64,000 bases of DNA from Streptomyces tirandamycinicus (GTDB lineage Bacteria > Actinomycetota > Actinomycetes > Streptomycetales > Streptomycetaceae): the NCBI RefSeq assembly GCF_003097515.1, contig NZ_CP029188.1, positions 1-64,000 of the forward strand, written 5' to 3'. How positions within the stretch are numbered: the stretch's first letter is position 1; each line of letters begins with the position of its first letter. Shown here piece by piece: positions 25,015-32,186 of this stretch. The notes beneath the pieces are model-generated. The model was not told the origin of the DNA. It saw nothing but the letters and a program-made list of their open reading frames with translations, and did not search any database. The position numbers and the translations under genes are program-made.

Positions 25015-25887
25015 TCATGAGAGCCGAGGGGACCTCACGTGGCCTGCGGGCACATTCACGGCGACGGCTTTGAAGAACGTGTAGTGGAAGGTTCCGTCGT
25101 GGGCCGTCCGGTGCAGGTCTGCGATCCCCCGGTCCCAGTCAGCCGGAGTGATCAGGGCGGCGGCCAGCGCGTTGTCCCGAACGGATTCGACCATCGCGAT
25201 GAAGGTGCTGCGGGTGAATCCGTCGACCCACCCGGGCCGGGTCCGGTCGGCGTAGACCGTGCGCGGACGGACTTCAACGCCGCCGTATCCGGCGCCGGCC
25301 AGCAACGGCTGCAGTTGCCGGCCGAGCAGCGCATTGCCTCCGGCTGCCGACTGGAGGCGGATCTGGCAGTCGATCACTGCCCGGGCATGCGCGCTGTCGG
25401 GGTGGAGGACCGCCGATCCGTGGTCCCCCTCGATGACGGTGACGGTGCCCCCGGGCCGCAGCACGCGCCGTAGTCGGGCCAGCGCCCGCCGGGGATCCGT
25501 CACGTGTTCCAGGACGAAGCACACGAAGGCGTGGTCGAACTCCGCGTCGGCGAAGGGAAGGTCGAACACGTCCGCGCGGCACCATTCCACTTGCGCCTCT
25601 GGCGCGATGTGGGCGACGTGCGTGCGGGCCTGCGCGAGCGACTCCTCGGACTGGTCGACCGCGACAAGGTGCGCCCCAGGACTGGAACGGAGCAGATGGA
25701 CCGTCTGAGCGCCGACCCCGCAGCCGAGCTCCAGCACTCGACTGCCTGCGGGGTAGGTGGTGCCGGCATGCAGCAGCTGCGCGAGCGTGTCCGCCTGGTC
25801 CCCCAGCCGACGGCCCTCACGCTGTGAGTATCCGTGTACGTAGCCGACCGCCGGGACAAGGGCGGAAGGTGTTGTGGCGATGTCCAT
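25015..25887 (-). CDS. SAM-dependent class I methyltransferase
   Basis: This encodes 290 residues from the ATG at 25887. It has motif I VLELGCGVGAQTVHLL, a binding Asp/Glu after LVAVDQ, the post-I segment CRADVFDLPFADAEFDHAFV and the motif IV/V region LARLRRVLRPGGTVTVIEGD. This is the usual class I fold, transferring a methyl group to an unidentified small molecule. The C-terminal 80 residues (RPGWVDGFTRSTFIAMVESV) are like those of UbiE/arsenite-type methyltransferases without a Cys signature. It diverges from a MocR regulator, whose dyad overlaps the intergenic space. That regulator probably controls it. Confidence 0.75.
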   Translation of the reverse strand: MDIATTPSALVPAVGYVHGYSQREGRRLGDQADTLAQLLHAGTTYPAGSRVLELGCGVGAQTVHLLRSSPGAHLVAVDQSEESLAQARTHVAHIAPEAQVEWCRADVFDLPFADAEFDHAFVCFVLEHVTDPRRALARLRRVLRPGGTVTVIEGDHGSAVLHPDSAHARAVIDCQIRLQSAAGGNALLGRQLQPLLAGAGYGGVEVRPRTVYADRTRPGWVDGFTRSTFIAMVESVRDNALAAALITPADWDRGIADLHRTAHDGTFHYTFFKAVAVNVPAGHVRSPRLS

Positions 25888-25905
25888 GGGTCCACCCTGC
25901 TGCCA

Positions 25906-25955
25906 CTATGGTCCGGTGAACAGATCCAATGAGGGCACTTCTCACCGGTCCATAG
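25906..25955. promoter_or_regulatory. Dyad operator at the MocR gene start
   Basis: CTATGGTCCGGTGA (25906-25919) and TCACCGGTCCATAG (25942-25955) pair at 13 of 14 positions. A third GGTCC lies at 25890-25894. The site spans the MocR start codon and the divergent promoter. It is a good candidate for autoregulation. Confidence 0.65.
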
Positions 25956-27406
25956 CGCCTGGGGCCGACTTCCTTCATCTGGCCGTCGACGAGGCGCCGA
26001 GCGGCGGGAAGTGCGAGTGGCTGGCCCAGCAGATCCGGCTCGCGCTGGCGGACGGGCGACTGCCGGTGGGAAGCAGGCTGCCGGCCACCCGGGTCCTGGC
26101 CGGCGAACTGGGCGTATCGCGCGGCGTGGTCACCGAGGCCTACCAGCGCCTGATCGAGGACGGATGCCTCGCCGGACGAGGGCGCAACGGAACGGTCGTC
26201 GTCGCCGCACCCGCGACGGCAGCAGCAGCCAGGCCACCCACCCGCGCCAGTCCGCCGTCACCTCGCTCATTGTTCACCGCCGCGCCCCCTGCAGACGTCT
26301 TCGACGCGATGCGCGCGGCTCGGTCCCGGATCGACTTCTCCCCAGGAGTTCCCGATCTCGCCGCGTTCCCGCGAGCGGCGTGGCTGCGCGCCGAACGCCG
26401 CGTCCTGGATCACCTTGCGGCATCCGACCTCGGATACGGAGATCCACGCGGTGCGCCGGCGCTCCGCGTGGCCGTGGCGAACTGGATCGCCCGCAACCGC
26501 GGTATCCGGGCGGACCCCGGCGACGTCCTCATCGTCGCGGGCACCGCCCAGACGCTCACCCTCGTGGGGCAGGTGCTGCACAGCGACGGCGTCTCCACCG
26601 TGGCCATGGAGGACCCCGGCTCCCTGGGAGCCCGTCAGCACTTGCACAACTGCCGGTTGGGCACCCCGCCCGTCGCGGTCGACTCGGAAGGAGTGCGTGT
26701 CGACGAACTGCGTGCCACGGGCGCGGCGGCCGTCCTGCTGACACCCGCCCACCAGTTCCCCACCGGTGTCGTCCTTCGCGGCAGCCGGCGCAGCGAACTG
26801 ACACACTGGGCACGTGAGAGCGGCGGGCTGATCATCGAGGACGACTACGACGCCGAGCACCGCTACGACCGGACGCCGGTGCCGGCCCTACGGTCCGTGC
26901 TCGCCGAGAACGTCTTCTACGCCGGGAGCGTGTCGAAGCTCCTCGCCCCGGCCCTGCGCATCGGGTGGCTTCTCGCCCCGCCGAAGTACCGTGACGCCCT
27001 CGTGGATGCCAAGCGGTTCGCCGATCTCGGCAACGCGGCCCTGCCGCAACTCGTCCTGGCCCAGTTCATGGAATCGGGCGCGATGGAACGTCAGTTGCGT
27101 CACCTGCGCAGGCACCACCGCCGCCGACGGGACGCCATGGTGAAGGCCGTCGCTGCTCACCTGCCGGGCGCGATCGTGCACGGTGCCGCAGCGGGCCTGC
27201 ATCTGACGATCACCTTCGAGGCCGGGTTCGCCGACACGGACGTCGCGGCCGCGGCACTCGCGCGGGATGTGAAAGTGCACCCCTTGTCCTGGCACTGCCA
27301 GCGCCCCCGCCGGCCGGGACTGGTCCTGGGCTACGCCGCGAGTCCGCCGACCGACATCGACGAGGGAGTGGCGACACTCGGCGACGTACTCAGGCGGATG
27401 GCCTGA
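25916..27406 (+). CDS. MocR/PdxR-type GntR regulator with aminotransferase domain
   Basis: The start chosen is GTG 25916, giving 496 residues; an in-frame ATG further upstream lies inside the divergent gene. Residues about 30-100 are a GntR winged helix (WLAQQIRLALADGRLPVGSR, then LPATRVLAGELGVSRGVV). Residues about 130-495 are a fold-type I aminotransferase-like domain, with the PLP Lys in GSVSKLLAPALRIGWL (about residue 341) and IIEDDYDAEHRYDR supplying the Asp/Tyr. MocR proteins sense PLP or an amine bound to it and switch a divergent gene, here the methyltransferase. A PdxS/T target, usual for PdxR, is not present. Confidence 0.8.
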   Translation: MNRSNEGTSHRSIAPGADFLHLAVDEAPSGGKCEWLAQQIRLALADGRLPVGSRLPATRVLAGELGVSRGVVTEAYQRLIEDGCLAGRGRNGTVVVAAPATAAAARPPTRASPPSPRSLFTAAPPADVFDAMRAARSRIDFSPGVPDLAAFPRAAWLRAERRVLDHLAASDLGYGDPRGAPALRVAVANWIARNRGIRADPGDVLIVAGTAQTLTLVGQVLHSDGVSTVAMEDPGSLGARQHLHNCRLGTPPVAVDSEGVRVDELRATGAAAVLLTPAHQFPTGVVLRGSRRSELTHWARESGGLIIEDDYDAEHRYDRTPVPALRSVLAENVFYAGSVSKLLAPALRIGWLLAPPKYRDALVDAKRFADLGNAALPQLVLAQFMESGAMERQLRHLRRHHRRRRDAMVKAVAAHLPGAIVHGAAAGLHLTITFEAGFADTDVAAAALARDVKVHPLSWHCQRPRRPGLVLGYAASPPTDIDEGVATLGDVLRRMA

Positions 27407-27616
27407 CGGGCAGATCAGGGGTCGTGCGCTGCTGAACTGAAGCCCGTCGTCGATCTCGCGCCGCAGCTCCGCGTGGGCGAGGTGGCCGCAGTTCCCGGGC
27501 AGATGGGCGGCGAACGCCGCGGACCTGCTGCAGGCTCTGCGGTGGCCCGGTCCTCGGGGAGGCGGCACCACCCGGACGACGGCACCACCCACCCGGGGCA
27601 GGCCCTGGGCCCGGAG

Positions 27617-27643
27617 TGGTATCACTGGTACCGTTGGTGTCAT
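27617..27643. promoter_or_regulatory. Three 9-bp direct repeats before the second TA pair
   Basis: TGGTATCAC, TGGTACCGT and TGGTGTCAT follow one another without gaps (27617-27643). TGGT recurs every 9 bp. They lie just upstream of the antitoxin and probably bind it. Confidence 0.5.
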
Positions 27644-27659
27644 GAAGGAGCAGAAGGCC

Positions 27660-27938
27660 ATGAGCCTGCGTTTCCCCGACCCCGAGCAGCGGGCCGCGAT
27701 CGCCGCCGCCGCCCGGCAGGAAGGGGTGAGCATGCAGGAGTACATCCTCTCCGCCGCCTACGCCCGTGCCACCGCGGTCGAGAACACGTTCCTCGACGCT
27801 TTCCGGGAGTCGATGACGCGCAGCGGCGACGTGTTCGCCGCCGAGCCCGGCACGACGGACCCGTCAGCGGAGCAGCGGGCCGCCGAGCAGCGGGCCCTCG
27901 CCGAACTGGAGCAGCCGGAAGCGGGCCGGGCCGCGTGA
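27660..27938 (+). CDS. Antitoxin of the second degenerate-Fic TA pair
   Basis: The start chosen is ATG 27660, because AAGGAG lies ten bases upstream; an ATG at 27642 is in frame but overlaps the repeats. It gives 92 residues. MSLRFPDPEQRAAIAAAARQ and GVSMQEYILSAA form a ribbon-helix-helix domain that would bind operator DNA. An acidic C-terminal tail (FLDAFRESMTRSGDVFAAEP and an EQRAAEQRA repeat) presumably wraps the toxin. Its stop overlaps the toxin start by four bases (GTGA, 27935-27938). The layout parallels the pair at 7195-7815 but the proteins are not close copies. Confidence 0.65.
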   Translation: MSLRFPDPEQRAAIAAAARQEGVSMQEYILSAAYARATAVENTFLDAFRESMTRSGDVFAAEPGTTDPSAEQRAAEQRALAELEQPEAGRAA

Positions 27939-28330
27939 CCCAGCCCGAGCCCGGCCCCGCAGCCCATCCGCTCGACGTCGCCTACCTCCTCCACGCCGCC
28001 GAGCTCCTGCCCGGGGACCCGCAGGTCGACGACCTCGGCCCGCTGTACGCGGCGGTGGCCCGGGTCAACGCCCGCGCCATGGAACGCGACATCTACGGCA
28101 CACTGAACCTCAAGGCCGCCGCCCTGCTGCAGACCCTGGCCAAACTCCCCTGCCTCGAGCACTCCAACGAGGCCTTCGCCTGGCACTGCACCGAGGCCTA
28201 CCTCGCCCTGGGCGGCCGCCGCCTCGCCTACGACCCCAAGGACGCTCTCGCCCTCGTCCGCGACGCCGCCACCGGCGCCCTCGGCGTCCCCCGCATCGCC
28301 CGCCAGCTCCGCGACTGGACCACCCCCTGA
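27935..28330 (+). CDS. Fic/Doc-like toxin with degenerate motif
   Basis: This encodes 131 residues from the GTG at 27935, overlapping the antitoxin. Doc-like features are an N-terminal helix (LDVAYLLHAAELLPGD) and YGTLNLKAAALLQTLAKLPC, which aligns with the helix before the Doc motif. The motif itself reads LEHSNEAFAW (residues 74-83) in place of HPFxDGNKR: it keeps the Asn (N78) but has lost the Phe, Gly and Arg that position the target nucleotide. The catalytic His is at best shifted. It may be a toxin with a changed mechanism. Confidence 0.6.
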   Translation: MTQPEPGPAAHPLDVAYLLHAAELLPGDPQVDDLGPLYAAVARVNARAMERDIYGTLNLKAAALLQTLAKLPCLEHSNEAFAWHCTEAYLALGGRRLAYDPKDALALVRDAATGALGVPRIARQLRDWTTP

Positions 28331-28376
28331 CCCGGGTGTTCCCGGGGCCGCACCGGGCAGCGAGGGCCGGAACGGG

Positions 28377-28400
28377 GCGCCGCCCTCCAGGAGGCGGCGC
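28377..28400. terminator. Terminator-like hairpin after TA pair
   Basis: GCGCCGCC and GGCGGCGC pair around CTCCAGGA, which can add four further base pairs of partial stem. It lies 47 bp after the toxin stop. Confidence 0.5.
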
Positions 28401-28717
28401 TCAGGCTCGCCAAGAGGGGGTTCGGCCGTGCGCGTTCACCACCGGCTACGTACCGCCATGCCGGCAGTGAACCGGTTCCACGAGCCCGGACTGCGGTCGG
28501 CCCCGGCGTTCTTCACGGCACGGTGAGCTCTTCCGGCGCCGGGTACGACGCCTGTGCCGACGCCGTCGGCGCACCCTGCGCACCGGGCGTCACCACCACC
28601 GGTAGCGGGTACCGCGCGCCGGGTTCCGTACCGCCTCTCCATGTGCTCGAAGCCGTGTCCGCGGGACACGGACCGCGATTGCCCGTCGCCCGGCTCATCG
28701 CGGTCTAGCGTGCGGTC

Positions 28718-29383
28718 ATGACTGTGATCGGTACGGGCAGCACGGGGGACGCACGTGAATCGCCCTACCCGGAGAGCCCGGCGCGGCTGGTCGCTCTCTC
28801 CGACGGGATCTACGCCATCGCCATGACGCTCCTGGTGCTCGACGTCTCCATCCCCGAGGGCTTGGACGCCGCGGGCTTCCGGTACGAGATGAGCCAGGTC
28901 TGGCCCAAGCTCGGTGCCTACGCGCTCAGTTTCGCCGTCCTCGGCGCCTTCTGGCGCGACCAGCGCCAGATCCTCCATCAGGTGCGGCGTGCCGACATCC
29001 TCACGGTACGCCTGACCCTGGCCAGCCTGGGCGCGGCCGCGCCGCTGCCCTTTCCCACCGCGTTGCTGTCCGAGTACGGAGGCGAGCAGCCGCTGGCCGT
29101 GTCCTGCTACGTAGCCACCATCGCCGTGATCAGCCTGCTGCACCTCGCGCTGTTCACCAGCATCTGGCGGCGCGAACGCCTTCAGGCCCGGCCGATCCCC
29201 GACCGTGTCGGCTGGACCACGGTTACGGAGCAGGGCGCGGTCGCCCTGCTCTGCGCGGCCTCAGTGGTGATCGCCTTCGCCGTGTCCCCTCAGGTGGCGC
29301 TGGGGACCTGGCTTCTGTCCCTCCCCCTCAAGCACGCGATCCGCTGGCGCAGCCGAACCCGCCGCGCATCCGGCACGACGTGA
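28718..29383 (+). CDS. TMEM175-type channel protein
   Basis: This encodes 221 residues from the ATG at 28718. The N-terminal helix carries LSDGIYAIAMTLLVLDV, which fits the FSDGxxAIxxTLL signature of TMEM175/DUF1211 proteins; these form leak channels selective for K+ in bacteria. Members have six helices per chain, in agreement with the hydrophobic segments here (about residues 28-46, 62-82, 98-118, 125-145, 165-185 and 190-210). It stands alone, with no visible regulator. It probably sets membrane potential or proton/potassium leak. Confidence 0.8.
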   Translation: MTVIGTGSTGDARESPYPESPARLVALSDGIYAIAMTLLVLDVSIPEGLDAAGFRYEMSQVWPKLGAYALSFAVLGAFWRDQRQILHQVRRADILTVRLTLASLGAAAPLPFPTALLSEYGGEQPLAVSCYVATIAVISLLHLALFTSIWRRERLQARPIPDRVGWTTVTEQGAVALLCAASVVIAFAVSPQVALGTWLLSLPLKHAIRWRSRTRRASGTT

Positions 29384-30186
29384 GCGAGCGAGAGCGGCTC
29401 GGCACCACTGCGGAGTCCCCGGGCCGGCGGTTGGCCGCGGCGGCCCGGATGGCGGGCGGGCCGTCGAACCCGGCCCCCGAACCGGGCGCGGCGCCCGCCT
29501 TCTTCATGGACCCCGCCCGGGCGCACACGGAACACGGGAGACCGATGCGCCGCCCACGGCACCATCGCGACACGCCTGATGCGGGGGACCGCCCCGGCTG
29601 CATGCGCCGCGATGGCCGGGACTGCTCCGCCCCGTCCACCGGCGTCTCCTCCCCCGTCCGAAGCGGGTCGTGACGCCGGCATCAGGCCCGGTCGAAATCC
29701 AGCCAGACGCGTGGGCGGATGGTGAACGATCGGCCCAGGATGACGTTCTTCCCGAGCCACCGGACCGATGGATACAACGAGGTGGCATTCCGGCTGCGGC
29801 GCCGTTCGGTCAGCGGCGGAAACAGCCCGGTGAGAAGTTTCCGAATTCAACGGAATCAATTGTTCCGACCATGCGCCGTCATCGTTCCGTCATAAGCGGC
29901 CGCACGGTTTCCGCCATCACACAGAGCAACGCTGGGCAAACGACGAGTGGTGATCGTCACAGACCCGCAGCGTGAGACCTCCCGGATCGGTGCGATAACG
30001 TCGACGTGCAGCGCACCGGCGTCAGGGATTTCCTGCCGCCGGACGACGTCCCGCCGACGGTGAAACCGGAATTTTTCGACGGCTTCACCGAACGAGAACA
30101 TGACGCGGACAAAGATGTCCTGACGTCTGTTCACGATTCACCGCGACGCCGCGCTGCGTGAACGAGAAACCACCGGGGAGAGGTTT
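29384..30186. other. 803-bp gap upstream of the beta-lactone cluster
   Basis: No gene is supported. The right part (about 29830-30180) is A+T-richer than its surroundings and likely contains the promoter of the lst-like operon. It ends in a strong GGGGAGAGG ribosome site at 30174-30182. Confidence 0.5.
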
Positions 30187-31236
30187 GTGTACAACAGTCG
30201 ATTAGAGTCCATCGGAGCTTATCTGCCACCGGCTTCCATGAGCACTCCGGAACTCCTCGCCCGCATGGAGAAGGCGCCTGAGTTCGACCTTCTGAGAATT
30301 ACCGGAATGGCCGAGCGCCGGGTCGCGGACGACACCGCCGGCACCCCCGAGGACTGCCGCACCATGGCCCTCTCGGCGGCCCGCGCGTGCCTCGGTCGCT
30401 CGCGCTACGCCGCAGAGCAGATCGACGTCGTGATCTCGTGCTCCATCAGCCGCACGACGGACGGCCGGCGCCACCAGTTCGAGCCTTCGTTCGCCCGGCG
30501 CATCGCCGGGGAACTCGGCGCGCACAGCGCGATCCACTTCGATGTGTCCAACGCCTGCGCAGGCATGATGACCGGCGTCCATCTCCTGGACCGGATGATC
30601 CGCACCGGTGAGGTGCGCAACGGTCTGGTGCTCAGCGGAGAGCACATCACGCCGATCGCCTTCACCGCCGCGCGCGAGATGGCGGACAGCCGGGACCCTC
30701 AGTTCGCCTCGCTCTCCGTCGGCGACTCCGCCGTCGCCGTCATCGTCGACCGCGCCGCCGACGACGCCGACGTCATCCACGACATCGAGCTGATGACCTG
30801 CTCGGAGTACTCGCACCTGTGCCTGGGCATGCCCAGCGACGACACCGGCGACCTGGCCATGTACACCGACAACAAGGAGATGCACGCCGAGGACCGTCTC
30901 TCGCTGTGGCCGGCCTTCCACCGCGACAGGCTCGCCGACGACGGCCGCCGGTTCGCCGACGAGGGGTACGACTTCGTGATCCAGCACCAGGTCGGCAGCC
31001 GCTTCATCGACTTCATGAACCGCGTGGGCGAGAACATCTTCGGCACACCGATGCCCGAATCGCTCTCGGTCGTCGAGAAGTTCGCCAACACCGCGACCAC
31101 ATCCCACTACCTGGTGCTGCACCAGGCACTCGTGGAGCGCCGCATACCCAGGGGCTCGAAGATCCTCATGGTGCCCGCCGCCTCCGGCGTGGTGACCGGG
31201 TTCCTGTCCGCGACCGTCTCCTCCCTGGAGGTATGA
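30187..31236 (+). CDS. lstA: LstA-like KAS III/OleA thiolase
   Basis: This encodes 349 residues from the GTG at 30187. It is a FabH/OleA-type thiolase with a complete triad: Cys124 in FDVSNACAGMM, His267 in FVIQHQVG and Asn301 in FANTATTSH. In lipstatin biosynthesis LstA joins two fatty acyl-CoA chains by a non-decarboxylative Claisen condensation and works as a heterodimer with LstB. The adjacent second thiolase and the following gene order support this assignment. Codon 6 is TTA (30202-30204), the rare Leu codon read by the bldA tRNA, so translation of the first gene of the operon is probably tied to development. The stop overlaps possible lstB starts. Confidence 0.85.
   Translation: MYNSRLESIGAYLPPASMSTPELLARMEKAPEFDLLRITGMAERRVADDTAGTPEDCRTMALSAARACLGRSRYAAEQIDVVISCSISRTTDGRRHQFEPSFARRIAGELGAHSAIHFDVSNACAGMMTGVHLLDRMIRTGEVRNGLVLSGEHITPIAFTAAREMADSRDPQFASLSVGDSAVAVIVDRAADDADVIHDIELMTCSEYSHLCLGMPSDDTGDLAMYTDNKEMHAEDRLSLWPAFHRDRLADDGRRFADEGYDFVIQHQVGSRFIDFMNRVGENIFGTPMPESLSVVEKFANTATTSHYLVLHQALVERRIPRGSKILMVPAASGVVTGFLSATVSSLEV
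30202..30204 (+). promoter_or_regulatory. TTA (bldA) codon in lstA
   Basis: Codon 6 of the first cluster gene is TTA, following CGA and before GAG. In Streptomyces TTA codons depend on the developmentally controlled bldA tRNA. Confidence 0.9.
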
Positions 31237-31238
31237 CC

Positions 31239-32186
31239 ATGGCCACCGTCATCACCTCGACGGCGCTCAGCCCGGCCGACGAGACCGGCAGCGCCATCGG
31301 ATACGCGGCATCCGCCGGTCGTGCGTGTCTGCGGCGAGCGGGGCTCACCCCCGGGGACATCGACGTGCTGATCAACGTCGGCGTCTACCGCGACTCCAAC
31401 GTCTCCGAGCCCTCGGTCGCCGCGCTCATCCAGAAGCGCATCGGCATCAACCTGGACTATCTCCACGCCGCCGACAGGCGTGCCGCGTTCTCGTTCGACC
31501 TGATGAACGGTGCCTGCGGCGTGCTGAACGCCGTCCAGGCCGGAGGTTCGCTGCTGGCGGCCGGCAGCGCCCGCCGGGTCCTGGTGGTCTCGGCCGACAC
31601 CCACCCGTCGATGGACCCGGCCAGAGCGGGGACGGCTGAGTTCCCGTATGCGAGCACCGGCGCGGCTCTGCTGCTGGAGCGCGAGCACGGCACCCGGGGC
31701 TTCGGGCGGGTGCACCACCGCTCGCCGCGGGGCGCCCATGGCGTCAACGGATATCTGCCGCTGTACGAGGCAGGCTCCGAAGGCCGCAGCACCATAGCCG
31801 TCGACCGCGACGGCGGCGTGGTGGAGCGGATGCTCGATCTCGCCGTCGACTCGGTGCGCGGCGCGCTGGCAGCCGAGTACGGTACGGAAGCGGCCCAGGC
31901 GCCGACGGTCCTGGACCGCACGCTGCTGATCACCTCTCAGCCGTCGCACGACTTCGCCTCCCGCCTGTCCAAGCGCCTGGGCCTGGCATCCGATGCAGCG
32001 GTGACCGTCGAAGGGCTCACCGGCGACCCGCACACCTCCGCGCTCACCTACGGCTTCACACAGGCCCGGGACTCGGGACGGCTCACGGGCCACGACCGGA
32101 TCCTCTTCCTCGCCGTCGGCGCGGGCCTGAGCTCGGCGGTGTCGCTGTACCGGCTGACCGGCGACACCGAGGGAGCCGCCCGCTGA
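31239..32186 (+). CDS. lstB: LstB-like partner thiolase
   Basis: The start chosen is ATG 31239, eight bases after GGAGG; an ATG at 31233 overlapping the lstA stop is too close to that site. It gives 315 residues. The fold is KAS III, with Cys93 in FDLMNGACGVLN, but the His position reads LLITSQPSHDF (Ser for His) and the Asn position GDPHTSA, so it is probably not an independent condensing enzyme. Glu57 in NVSEPSV lies where the LstB/OleA partner subunit supplies a Glu to the neighbour's active site. It should form a heterodimer with LstA. The stop overlaps lstC (TGATG). Confidence 0.8.
   Translation: MATVITSTALSPADETGSAIGYAASAGRACLRRAGLTPGDIDVLINVGVYRDSNVSEPSVAALIQKRIGINLDYLHAADRRAAFSFDLMNGACGVLNAVQAGGSLLAAGSARRVLVVSADTHPSMDPARAGTAEFPYASTGAALLLEREHGTRGFGRVHHRSPRGAHGVNGYLPLYEAGSEGRSTIAVDRDGGVVERMLDLAVDSVRGALAAEYGTEAAQAPTVLDRTLLITSQPSHDFASRLSKRLGLASDAAVTVEGLTGDPHTSALTYGFTQARDSGRLTGHDRILFLAVGAGLSSAVSLYRLTGDTEGAAR

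Noticed and set aside
29704..29890. Frame reading MTFFPSHRTDGYNEVAFRLR, resembling the end of a formylglycine-generating-enzyme-like protein
   Set aside because: The resemblance is weak and there is no upstream domain, start or ribosome site. It could be chance.
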